DNA from: Acanthamoeba castellanii str. Neff
Lineage: Eukaryota > Discosea > Longamoebia > Acanthamoebidae
NCBI RefSeq assembly: GCF_000313135.1
Contig: NW_004457617.1
Location: 44,084-108,083 of the forward strand
Length of the DNA stretch: 64,000 nucleotides
Reading direction: 5' to 3'
The notes beneath the pieces are model-generated. The model made no database searches. It was not told the DNA's origin and worked only from the letters and a program-made list of their open reading frames with translations. The position numbers were made by a program, and so were the translations under genes. This document shows, piece by piece, positions 23,063 to 34,052 of this stretch; within the stretch, counting starts at the first letter, position 1; every line of letters starts with the position of its first letter.

Positions 23063-24342
23063 GTGTGTGTGTTGTATGTGTGTGGTACCGGATGCGGGGA
23101 CGTAGGCCACGAGAGCGTTGTCCAGCACGAACATGTAGACCAGCTGCGAGAGGGCCGGCCTCTGCACGATGAGCTCGTTGAAGGCGTACGACGACGATCG
23201 CTTCTCCTGCAGCAGCCGCATGAACGTGCCCCGCCCGCGGATGCTCACGCCCTTCCCCAGCTTCTTCCCGAACGTCACCGGCTGCGCTCCCACCTTTCCC
23301 TCGCCTGCCCCCCCGCAGGCGTGAGCACACCGCACACACCGCACACACCGCACACCGGGGGAGTACCGTTGAGAGGCTGGCGGTTGTTCTGGCGGCGGAG
23401 GAGGCGGGCCTGGTGCTGCTCGCGGGCCAGGGCGCGCAGGGAGGCGCGGTTGGTGGCGAGCATCTCCTCCTGCGACATGCGGCCATTTACATATTTGTTT
23501 ATACAGTTCTTGATCCACCGGAGCTTGCCCCACGCCCCGCCGCCTTCGCCGACCGACGACGCCGCGAGCGCCGATGCGGCCGCGGCGCTCGCCTCCGCCG
23601 ATGATGACTGAGACGACGACGATGAAGATGCCGAAGCTCCGCCCGACGTCGATGACGACGACGACTGCGAAGGCGTGGTGACGCCGTTCTTCTGCTTTTC
23701 CTCGTCCTAGAATATTGATGTGTGGTTAAAGAGGTGTGTGCGTGTGTGATGGTGCGTGTGCGTGTGCGTACGTCGACGGAATCAAAGTTGAGGTTGCCCC
23801 CATCGCGCGAGGTGAAGGAGGGGTAGCGCTTCCGCTTGTGGCCGATGACGCCGTTGAGGTCCTTGTGTGCCGGTGTGCAAATGAGCCGCGTGACCTGGGC
23901 CAGCGCGCTGGGCGCGTCCGCGTCCGTCGGCAGGCGCAGGTTGTAGGACCGCTTGCGCGTCTGCTCGAGCTCCCGCTCCAGCAGGAGGTACGCGTCGATC
24001 AGCATCAGGTTCTGTCCGACCGCCACATTAAAGAATGCTGACGTCAGCCACTGGACGCTGGCGCAACACCAAGTCGGTGTGGGCAGGTGGGTGGGTGGGT
24101 ACCTTGTTGATGAGTTCGACGTCGAAGCAGAGCATGAAGCGAAGGAGCCGCTTGACCAGCTGCAGCGCGCGGCCGAGCAGGGTGGGAGGGGCGTTGTCGG
24201 CCATGAAGCGCGACCCGTCCATAAATAACAGCAAAAATTGGTCTTTACACTCGCGCCAGAACGCCAGGCTGTCGCCGATCGAGTCCTGCAGATACCGCAG
24301 CTCGGCCATGTTCATGTACCTGTCGTACATCGCGTTGAGCAT

Positions 24343-24406
<64 letters not shown>

Positions 24407-27400
24407 CACACACGACCGACGACAATGTGGCTGGTGTACCCGGTGAGCATGAGCATGACGTTGCAGGTCTCGGCGCAGATGTCGAGGCACGTTTCCGCGG
24501 GACCCTCGATGGTGTCGAAGGAGATAAATACGTCCTTGCCCTCCTCCTCTTCGTCGTCCATCGTGCCCGGCTTGCGCGCCATGTCCGACAGCGAGAACGA
24601 AGTCAAACGCGCCCTGGTGGTAATGCTGACGTCAGCAACTGAACACCCGGGTTTAAGGTGGCGGCTGAGTCACTCATGTCTGTGCGTACCGTTCCTCGTA
24701 GGGGACGCGAAGCAGCGCGACGTGCACGAAGAGGTGGTCGAGATAGACCTCGGCGATGCGCGACAGGGTTTTGGAGAGCTGGAGATCGTCGCCCACGGCC
24801 AGGAAGTAGTCGTAGGCCCGATCCAGCGACGACACCGCCTCTTGCAGCACATCACCTGCCGGGACCGAATGCAACTTTGTGTCAGCTACACACGAACGAC
24901 CGACTGCAGTGTGTGTCTTGTGTGTGCGCGTGTGTGCGCGTGCGTGCGCGTGCGTGCGCGTGCGTGTGTGTCGTGTGTGTGTGTGTGTCGTGCGGAAGAG
25001 TGTGGTACCAGGGCAGGTGTAGAGCGTGGGCTCGACGGTGGGACGGCCCTTCTCGCCCAAGTAGAGGATGTAGCGCACGGTGTCCTCGTCCAGATTGGGC
25101 GCCGGCAGCGTTGTCGGCATCTGAGGCGGATTCCGAATGATTTCCTGGATACCATCACAGAAAGTTTAGTGAGCACGTGTGTGTGCGGTATGCAATGTGT
25201 GCGTGTGTGGTGCGGTAGTGCGTGTGTGCGTGTGTGCAATGTGTGTGTGTGTGTGTGTGTGCAATGTGCGTGCAATACCTGGAGGATCTTGCCGCGCAGA
25301 TAGTAGTAGCGGCCCAGCAAACCCAGCGACTGCTTGGAGCACGCGCGAATGGCCAGGTCGACGCAGGCCAGCGCCTCCCCGTGCAGCGAGCCCTGCATGT
25401 AGTTCGACGCCCGCAAGTGCCAATACTTTGAGCTCTCCCTATTATTACCATTCGAATTCACCACCCGACACGTCAGCAATGAACTACAAACCAAACCAAA
25501 CCAAAAATTACAAAACAGAATTACAATAATTACAAAACACTGTACCGCATGCCGGGGTCGAAGGCGGTGTCGGTGGTGGGGCGGAAGGGGTGGAGCGGCT
25601 CCTTGGCCAGGCGATCGAGCACGCACTGGGTCTCGGCGAACCAGCGCTTCTTGATGTAGGCCTCGGCGAGGAGCGTGAGCGCGCCGCGGTACTTCTCGCG
25701 GCCCAGCTCCTGGACATGCAGCTGGTGGAGGAGGATAAGATGCGACAGAAGCTCGATGGCGCGGTTCAGCTGGCCCGATTCCAGGTAGAGCGTGGCCGCG
25801 TCGAGCACCACCCGCAGCTTGCGCGCGTCGGCCCCGCCGCCCTGCGCCTCCAGAAGCTCGTACGCCATCTGCACGCGCGAGCAATGGATAAAGTTAACAT
25901 TTAACTGTGCTCATTCGGTGTGTGTGTGTGTGTGTGTGTGTGTGGTCGTGCGTGTGCGGTGGTGCGTGTGCGGTGGTGCGCGGCGCACCTGAATGTGTGC
26001 CTCGGCGTGAGTGTAGAGTCCGATTTCAGAGTACTGCTTGCTCAGCATGTCGGACACATACAAGATCTGAATGGTGGCACGCAATTCCAGTCAGCAAAAA
26101 AAGATCAAATTGGCAATCGGTGGCAGGCGCGCTTAGTTTTTTACAAAAGTAAGTGAGTGCGTGCGGTACCTCGTTGATCTTGCCCTCTTCGGTGTACTTC
26201 TGGAGCATCTGGTGGAGGTAGTCGAGGGATCGCGGGTGGTCGTTGTGGGCGCGCGACACCTCGGCGAGCTGGTGCAGCAGAGAGTAGTACGCGTCGCGCT
26301 TGTTCCGCAGGTGCAGGCAGACCAGGGCCGAGTGGTAGGCCCTGTCAGTGTAATCAGGGAAGCGACGTCAGGCAAAAGAAGGGGCGCGTGCGGGGCTCTC
26401 AAAGGAAAAGTTGAGTTTCGCGCGCGCACCGAATGGCGTAGATGTATTTGTAGTTGCGCATCAGCACCGCTGCGTAGGAGAGAAGCGCGTTGGTGCCCAG
26501 CTCCGACGCAATCGCAGAGCAGCCCTCGCTCGCGTTGGGGCACCTGCACGGCCACACAGCGCCAGCGGTGAATGAGCAGGCGAACATGAGAGCGAAGACG
26601 ACGACGACGACGACGATGAAGATGAAGAAGTGGGGGAGTACCGATCGAGGATGTAGACGGCCTCGAACAAAAGGCGCTCGCCGAGTGCAGTCTCCTCGGC
26701 GGAGCCCGCCGCAGACTCGGCCGAGCCCACGTAAAAGTTGCCAAGCGCATACGCCGCTTTCGCCTGCCACATCGATAACATGTGGTCAGAGAGTGGTTGG
26801 GTAGGAAGTTGCGCGTGTGCGGTGGTGCGTGTGCGATGGTGTGTGTTTCGAATGAGTAAAATCGCACCTTGTACCAACCAAGGGGGAGCCTGAGGTAGAG
26901 GTCCTGCAGCTCCTTGGCTCGCACGTCCGAATCGAACACGTCGACCGTCAGCGAAGCTCGCTCGCTGTCGTCTCCGCTCGCCGAGCCCTGTGCTCCCCCA
27001 CCCCCAACCAACGTCAGCGTTAGCCAGCCAAGCCAGGCCAAGCCGAGAGCGAACAAGGAGAGAAGGAGGAGCGCGCACCCCAGCGCCGGCCCCGTCCTCG
27101 TCGGCCCACCAGTCGTCCTCGGCCCCTTCCATGGGCGCCTCCTCTTCCATTTCGCCGTCGGACTGGTAGTCGTTCACCGTGCACGTCTGCTCATGATACT
27201 CTGTAGCTTCCTCGCTGCAAGCGCTCATTAGCAATTAATAATAAATGTAAAAAATAACAAATAAAAAATAACAAATAACAACAAATAGTAAATACAAATA
27301 ACAAATAACAAAAAACAAATAAAAGGCATGATGTCACAAGCGAGCGTACCTTTGGAGCTTGAGCGTGGTGAGGGGCGAGATGTAGTTGAGGTGGAGGTGG

Positions 27401-27600
27401 AGGTCGGTCAGGGCGATGGCCTGGAGGTAGGTGTTGTCCAGCACGCCGCCGTATATTCCGGAGACGAGCGGGGCCGCAGTCGTGGGCGCCGCGGCCGCGT
27501 TCGTGCGCTGGTAGATGTCCAGGAACCGAGCCACCACTCCAAACTTCTCTCCGCCCCCGTGATGGCTGTGTGTCTCGGTCTGCAGTGCGTGTGTGTGAGT

Positions 27601-27642
<42 letters not shown>

Positions 27643-30600
27643 TCAGCTGAGGTCGTCAATCAAGAATGAAACTGCATCGCGTCGACAGCACGTACGTGGA
27701 TGAGGGCGAGGAGGCTGGCCGCCTGCGGCAAAAACTTGCGCACGGTCTTGAGAAAGCCGGCAAACTCCTTTTCCTTGTCGTCGGTCCACATCTTGGCGGC
27801 GAGGTTGACGAGCAGCAGAATCGAGTCGACCTCCTGCGGCAGCGGCGCGGCCGACGACGCGTCGTGCTTGCGGTCGCCGTAGGCTCCGAAGAAGTGACGA
27901 AGAGTCGCCCAACACTCGTCCCTCTTGCGCTGTGCGTAGGACGTGCAGCAGAAATCCGTGTACGCTCGCACCCAGTCCTCCGAAAACTGCGGCCACCACG
28001 TGAGTAACCGTGTGCGTGCGGTGCGTGCGGTGCGTGCGGCGCGTGCGGTGCGTGCGGCGCGTGCGGTGCTTGCGAGTACCTTCTCGTACGCAGCGACAGA
28101 GGCGCAGAACTCAGCGGAGGTGATGGTGAGGATCTGGTCGGTGAGGACCAGCGGCCGCTTGGTCACGATCGTCTCGAGCCACGACACCAACTCGCGCTCG
28201 TGCAGGTAGCTTTCGCCCTCCTTCGTCCGCAGCGAATACAAAAACGTGGGCTTGGGGAACCTGAGGTTGGTTGGTAGCGCCAACACACCGATCCACATTA
28301 GCACCGACCTATGCGAGGCTGCGTGTGTGCGTGTGTGCATGTGCGGTGGTGCGCGTGTGCGGTGTGAAGGCTTTGTTGTTGCGTACTTTTGGATCTCGAC
28401 GTGCTGGTCGTCGTCGGTGTTGAGCTTGTAGCGCGGCGGCAGCGTTCCTCGCACGCTCTCCTCGGTGGGCTTCCGCGCCATTTCTCCCTGGGCGTCCATG
28501 CCATCGAGGTCGAGGCCCAGCTTGCGGCCCTGGTAGCGTATAGCGGCACATTGTGTCAACACCACACCAATTGAGTTCCCGACAACGATGCCATCGAGTG
28601 GTGCGCGTGCGTGTGTGATGGTTCGTTGTGTCGTACCGACGGGGCCGTGTCGCTGTCAGAGAGGTTAAGCTCGGCCTCCCAGTCCGACTCAGACTCGGAT
28701 TCGTTGTCGGCCTCGTCCTTGTCTTCGGCATCCCCCGAGTCCTTCAATTTCAAAAATGCAACCCAATCAGCGCCCTGGTCATGCCCCGGCCATCACGGCC
28801 ACTCCAGCGCGCCACGCACGCACGCACCGATTCAGCAGTCGCTCTCCGCGTGATCCGGGGAATGCTGCGTAACAGCGCGAGCGCCTCCTCCTTAATGGAT
28901 TTCTGCAGACGCGCATAGAGTGGTATTGATCCATAGCTCTGGGTAAGCCGCCACACCAGAAGTGAGGTGAATGAAGAACGCGTACCGCCAGGGCGTAGTT
29001 GACTGCTCGGTCCAGGAAGCTGCGGGCCAGCTCTGTACAGAGGCGGGGGAGGAAGGCAGTCAGCGACTGTTTGCTGGTGTCATCGCTCCAACGCACCAGT
29101 GTGACCGGATGTTTTGAGGATCTTGCCGATCTCGAGGCAGCCCTTGGCGAACCCGTCCCAGTCCTGCGTCGGGGCGAGGGACTTGAGCTGGTTCGAGAAG
29201 CACACGGTCGCGCGGAGCGGGCGGTGCGAGGCCGCGGACGAGAGGCCCAGCTGGTACTGCACGCGGCCAGTCAACTGGCGTGTGTCGTGTGGTCTTGGAG
29301 TCAGGGCTCTGGATCACTGAATGTAATGGAATGGAATGTGCGGAATGGGAGCGCACCAGCGGGTCGGCCAACTTGTGGGAGGCCTCGAGAGCCTTGTGCA
29401 GGTACTCCTCGGCCTCGAGCATGTCTCCGCCCGAGCGCGCGGTCTCACCGATTTCGTACAACAGCTCGGCCTCCGTCTGGTCCGGACCATCTGTGGTGTG
29501 AACACAAGAAAAGAGAAAAAGACGAGCGAGATGAGTCTGTGGGTGAACTAATGCACACAACACGACATATGACACACACGCACGCACACACACACACACA
29601 CACCACACACACACACACACACACGGCTCAAACTAGTAAGTACCTTTGGCCTGCGCACGCATTCTGACCACCAGCTTGTGCGCAGCTTTCAGACTGGCGA
29701 GGGCCTTGTGCCACTGGGCCTTTTGCTTGTACAGGTCGGCAATGTCGCGGTGTGCACGCACCTCGCCGGCCTAGATGGGCAACATACAGGATGAGCAAAT
29801 GCCAAATTAATAAATAAATAGAAAAAGAAAGAAAAAGAAAATAAATAAATAAAACACGACTTAGCGGTGGTGAGACGCAACGCGGACCTTGTCGCCGTTG
29901 CTCTGGGCTTCGCTGAGCTGGGCCTCGTGGTTTTCCAAGTCCGTGTTCCAGGGGTCGGGCTTGAGCGGCGATGGCAGCACCGTACCACTGCGTTGTTCCC
30001 GACTGCCGCTCTGCTCCGCGCCTTTCGCCGCCGCCGCCGCTGCTGCCCCACCACTGCGGCCCGCAGCTTCGTCGTCGTCACTGTCTTCGATCACCAGCTC
30101 GTTGTTATCGTCCGCAACAAGTCCACCCACCGCACCGCCGCCGACGCCAGCGCCGCCTCCTCCAGCATTCTTCGCATTCGTCGCGCCATCGTCATCGTCG
30201 CTGTCCTCGATCACGATGTCCCTCTCCCACTCTTCTTCGCCATCGTCCTCGACGATGTGCGGACCTTGCTTGCGCAGCGTCAACGGCGCGTCGGCCGCGG
30301 CGGTGGCCAGGAGCTCCTGGTCCCAGTCCTCGTCGTCGCTGGTCTCGGCAGCGGCGGCGGACGCGCCGGCAGCAGGTGCGGCAGGTGGGGGCGGCAGGGT
30401 GGCGAGCAGCGCTTCGAGGCCGGCCACCAGCTGGCCCCACGCCCCCGTCTCGCTGCTGCTCTCGGACGCGAGTCCCTCGGCCACGGCCGCCACGGCCACG
30501 CTTCCACTGCCCAGAGCAGCGGGCGGGCCTGCTACGCCGTCTCGAGACGGCTTCACGGCCGCCGCCGTGACGTGATTCAGCCCCAATGCAGCAGGGCCTT

Positions 30601-30957
30601 GCATTGGGGGTAGAGATTAGAGAAACACGAATTGACGTAATTGGGGGGATCAAAAATTAAGGAAAAGGTTGTGGTTCAAGGCTCTTACAGAGGTCCTAAT
30701 AAAATCGAGGATTAATTCCAACATGAAAGGGAGGCGCATGTACCCTCATCATCACTGAAGTCGAAATCGCTGTCCCAGCTTTCGCCATTGGTCGGGTCGG
30801 CGCGCACTCCAATAACCTGGAGGGGTTCGTCCTCTGCCTCTTCGTCACTACCGCTACTGATCACAAAGTCCTCCTCCCAGCCTTCCATCATTCGTCGTCC
30901 TCGAAGACCCAACCGGCCTTGTTGGATCTTTTTTTTGATTTTTAAATCTGCTTTCAT
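19899..30957 (-). CDS. Giant TPR-rich protein with acidic-tryptophan motifs and a CHAT-like C-terminus
   Basis: One gene of about 35 exons and roughly 2,500 residues, from ATG 30957 to stop 19899. Continuity was checked at several junctions: GATGAGG|GTACATG to GCCCTGC at the 5' end, R|ESSKYWHLRASNY near 25440, and RVPYEE|RARLTSFSL near 24620. No internal stop/start pair is needed. The N-terminal third is disordered and acidic, with repeated Trp-acidic motifs (GWEEDFVISSG, ESWDSDFDFSDDE, EEEWERDIVIED, SDWEAELNLSDSD). The middle is helical with TPR-like units (GDMLEAEEYLHKALEASHKL, EVRAHRDIADLYKQKAQWHK, HGEALACVDLAIRACSK). The C-terminal 600 or so residues include LLVCNGPLQIIPWELLLHD, matching the CHAT (caspase-like HetF-associated) pattern, and WSVCLMGYGELVDGH. 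A catalytic His-Cys pair is not evident. TPR plus CHAT architecture is known in bacteria and in separase relatives; function here is unknown. Confidence 0.72.
20878..20903. repeat. (GA)n microsatellite
   Basis: Uninterrupted GA dinucleotides in an intron of the giant TPR/CHAT gene (CT-rich in the sense direction). Confidence 0.9.
21934..22004. repeat. (GTCGTGTGT)n array in an intron
   Basis: Same nonanucleotide family as the array at 19090, here in an intron of a minus-strand gene, so the sense strand is CA-rich. One unit carries a C-to-T change (GTTGTGTGT). Confidence 0.9.
22992..23062. repeat. (TG)n microsatellite, about 35 units
   Basis: Perfect TG run inside an intron of the giant gene. 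A shorter CA-rich tract lies about 150 bases upstream (22820-22865) on the same strand, in a neighbouring intron. Confidence 0.95.
24342..24405. repeat. (CA)n microsatellite, about 31 units
   Basis: Perfect CA run in an intron of the giant gene; TG-rich in the sense direction. Confidence 0.95.
27603..27642. repeat. (TG)n microsatellite
   Basis: About 19 TG units in an intron of the giant gene. Confidence 0.9.
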
Positions 30958-31142
30958 TGGTTTGGAATGCGGAACATTCGAAAAATTGCGCCTGCTATGG
31001 AATGTGAAACATGCCAGGATCAAGAGAGAAGCACCCACTTCACCCTTGTAGGTAACCTACTGGCTTGCAACACCACCTTGAATTGTTTGTCAGACTTACA
31101 TGCTCATCTCCACAAAGCCAAGCACTTCACCACAGTTACATT

Positions 31143-31172
31143 CTCTCTTTCTCTCTCTCTCTCTCTCTCAGA
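31143..31172. repeat. (TC)n microsatellite
   Basis: TCTCTTTC followed by about ten CT units, just outside the left inverted repeat of the CpG-depleted island. Confidence 0.9.
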
Positions 31173-31202
31173 GGTGCATGTGCTGCACACTGATTTGCAG
31201 AA

Positions 31203-31240
31203 AATGGAGTGCTCATTAAAAAGTGACAGTGGCACTTTTC
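31203..31240 (+). repeat. Left member of an inverted-repeat pair (TIR-like)
   Basis: Reads inward as ATGGAGTGCTCATTAAAAAG and continues GTGACAGTGGCACTTTT. Its reverse complement matches 33350-33387 with few mismatches. Each arm also contains a near-palindrome built on AAAAGTGAC...GTCACTTTT. The match fades beyond the outer AAT, giving a repeat of about 38 bases. Target-site duplications are not obvious. Confidence 0.75.
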
Positions 31241-31286
31241 AACGAAATTAAAAAGTGGTGTACATAAAACACAAGATGTCAAGGAA

Positions 31287-31832
31287 GTGTACACAGGAGG
31301 AAGGAGGAGTTTTTATTTTACAGGTGTCCAAAGATCTCTTGGAGTCACCAGTGGGACTCCAGTGTTTGGATGGAAGGTGAAGCCACATGCCAGAACAGAC
31401 CCCATTGGGACCATTCCCTCAGTGCCATGGTCAGCCCAGCGCCTGTTGGCAAAGTTCCACCAGTGGATGTTGAGCCAAGAGGACCATCAAGGAGGGGATC
31501 AAAAATCATCAAGTCACAGGTGGGCTGGGAAGAAGTTGTCAAGGATGGTGGGAAACAATTTAAAGTCAACCAGCAACAAGCTGTCACCCTCAGTGTGCCT
31601 CCAGAAGCTCAACCAGCACTACAACTTCCTCACCACACTAGAGCCCAAGATTGGCAGGAACTGTCTGACCTTGCTCCCTGCCATGAGCTTAATTTCAGGT
31701 GCACCTGTGCATGTTGCAAGCAGGAGAATATCAACCATGGAGAGGGTGCAATGTCAAGATTCTAGGGCAATTGACTGGTACAACACTGGACAGTGCATGG
31801 GTTCAAAGCCAGACATGTACAAGGTTTTTTAA
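31287..31832 (+). pseudogene. Longest open remnant inside the CpG-depleted island
   Basis: An ORF of 181 codons overlaps a 131-codon ORF in another frame (31370-31765). Both have atypical composition for this genome and no recognised domain. In the second frame the segment GWEEVVKDGGKQFKVNQQQ looks protein-like. A frame change within an older gene is therefore possible. Neither has splice signals or neighbours to support expression. Confidence 0.3.
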
Positions 31833-33349
31833 TCACAAAAAGAAAAAAAAAGAAAATACATGATAAAAAGCTGTGGTGCTCAGGTGTTCTTTGTCAATGT
31901 TGCTTCACTCTTCCCTGTAATCCTCATTGCCTTTGCCCTCTCATTGCTCTTCTCCTTGTTGGTCTACTCTGTGTGTTGGCCTTCTCCTTGTTGGTCTTGT
32001 CTCCTGGTTCTCCCCATTCCTTTTTCTTCTCTTTGCTTTTTCCCTCTCTAGATCACTTTTCATCATGGCCTTGCTGTGGCCTCACATCTTGCACGAGATC
32101 AAGGAGTCCAGTCCTTGACACTTAACACAATGAGCTCAGCACAGGAGGTATTGTGCCCATTTCATGATTTTGGTCTTCATCTCTTCCATACAGTTCTTCA
32201 TGTCACTCAGCTCCACTTCCATCTTACAGTATTTGGTCTGGTCCTTGCTGGGTTCCCCTGGATGTTGTCTCACTGCAGGGTCTCAGCTGTTGTTTGCATG
32301 AGCTGGAACTTCTCCTGTTGTTGTTTCACCAACTGCTGCTGATGAGCCTCTGCAGCCAGTACAGTGCTAGGCCCCATCTTGGAGTTGCTGTGCCCACCAT
32401 CTGGTATGCACACTACACAAAGCATGCCAGACCTACACTTGGTCTGGGTAGTGGAGCTGGTCAATATGAAAAGTTGTAGAGCAATAAGATGTCCCATGCA
32501 CATTGGAAGTTGTATACAAATTCAAAGTCTGATGCACATTGGATTGATATAAAACTTCTGATTTGCATTGGAAGTTGTGAAGCAAGAGGTAATACCCAGG
32601 AGTATTAATGGATGACTCTGGGTGGTGGAGAAGAGCTGGTCAATATCCACATACATGTGCCAACCAGGAGAAAGCTCAAGTAGACCTGTCAGATTACTGA
32701 TTGGGCCTGGTTGCTGAAGATCTGGTTTACTCTTTTCTTTTTCTAACTCTCCCTTCTCAGAAAACACAAGAAGGGCACACTGCTCCCAAGGCAACCATGC
32801 TGTCAAAATATGCTAAAACCTTCACTGGTCTGGAGAACTCAACTGGCATCATTGAGTACATCTTTCTTGGGCTCATTTCACTTCCTCCAGACCCTGTCTC
32901 TCACATTTACCTTGTGTTTTGTTAGCCTCCTCCATCAGCTCAACCAATTTATGCCTGAGGGTCAAGACTTCATCTCACTCAACAACCTCACCACATCAGT
33001 CTTCCAGAATCTGACCATGGAGGAGATAAAGACTGCTCTGCCACTACAACAGGGCAAAAGTATGCATCTCTTGCCTTGCCTTGCCAACTCGATCTGTGCC
33101 AGTTCCTTTGCCTTGAGGAGGCAGCTCATCCTACTCAACTCCAATAAATTGCTACTTTTTTCTTTGATACCCTCACATCACCACTGCTCACTTCACACAA
33201 AAAATGCCAAAGTTAGGACCATTGCACCCTGTTTAACTTGCCTTTTCCCCTTCCTGTACAGATTTCACATTATTTCTTACTCACAATGTTCACCAAAACA
33301 TGTATATCCAAACAGACACCTCTATAGGTGTGTACAATTTTGAAAAATC

Positions 33350-33387
33350 AAAAAGTGACACTGTCACTTTTTTACAAGCACTCAATT
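33350..33387 (-). repeat. Right member of the inverted-repeat pair (TIR-like)
   Basis: Contains AAAAAGTGACACTGTCACTT then TTTTACAAGCACTCAATT, the inverted counterpart of 31203-31240. The distance between outer ends is about 2.18 kb. Confidence 0.75.
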
Positions 33388-33828
33388 AGGCCCTGTTGCA
33401 GATGAGATGTTCTTTACCTTTGGGTATTGTTCTCCTGAGTGTGTCAAGGCCATACAGTACACCACTACTCAAGAAGATCATCAGGTTTCCACCCTTTCAG
33501 CACAAAACTGCCCAAGTTCATCCTCCTTTCTATCTAAACACACATCTTCACAGTGGTGTGGCATGTAGGTGGCAGTGTGCAGTGGAGTGGGCAACATGTA
33601 CACAGCAAGCACCATCTTGATCAAGTTCCTCATGGACATCAGCCTGCTTGGGGAGCAGACCAAAAGCACCAAGCTGGCCAACTCTTTGGGGGAGCTGATG
33701 GCCAAGAATGGCAGACACCAATGACATGCATGGCTTCCATTCTTGATCAGCTTGGCCTCTGCTGGTATGCACACCCCCTGCTCCCTTTTTCAAGGGGTGA
33801 GTATGTGTCATCTTGTCATGTTTGGTGG

Positions 33829-33933
33829 CCATGGCCAGTGCTTTTGATGACAGTGCAGATGACATGCTGTACCTGCTGTACAAGGCCACTCTCAATTTCA
33901 TGCACAAGCTGACACTGCACTTGGCTGCCAACT
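33829..33933 (+). pseudogene. Short plus-strand coding remnant in the island
   Basis: An ATG-to-TGA run encodes a helical peptide containing DDSADDMLYLLYKATLNFMH. It lies outside the inverted-repeat pair but inside the CpG-poor block. About 230 bases upstream another frame reads LIKFLMDISLLGEQTKSTKL before a stop. Both may be pieces of one decayed gene; no family was recognised. Confidence 0.25.
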
Positions 33934-34052
33934 GACTTACTGCCACTCAGGCACTCAACTATCCCTTCCTCTGGCCAACAACATAACAGCTTACATAAAC
34001 TCATCTCACTTCTTTGTACAAAGAAAAAAGTCATTTTTCAAATGAAAAACGA

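Larger units (their letters stand above)
30991..34049. mobile_element. CpG-depleted island, probable decayed mobile insertion
   Basis: By eye this 3.06-kb block holds only four CpG dinucleotides (near 31243, 31440, 32094 and 33090). Single 60-base lines on either side often hold eight or more. TG and CA are abundant, as expected when methylated CpG has decayed. The GC content also falls. Short ORFs occur on both strands but none is long or spliced. A plus-strand ORF at 31287-31832 and an overlapping ORF at 31370-31765 are rich in Gln/Ser/Pro. A minus-strand heptad-like segment near 32215-32150 reads EVELSDMKNCMEEMK. An inverted-repeat pair lies inside the island. No transposase or viral gene was recognised. 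The island falls exactly between the giant gene's 5' end and the NTF2-like gene's 3' end. Confidence 0.75.

Noticed and set aside
30991..34049. Contaminating mammalian-type DNA as the source of the CpG-poor block
   Set aside because: Low CpG and moderate GC resemble vertebrate DNA, but the block is continuous with flanking gene ends, with no N-gap at its borders, and has its own inverted repeats. It cannot be fully excluded without read mapping.
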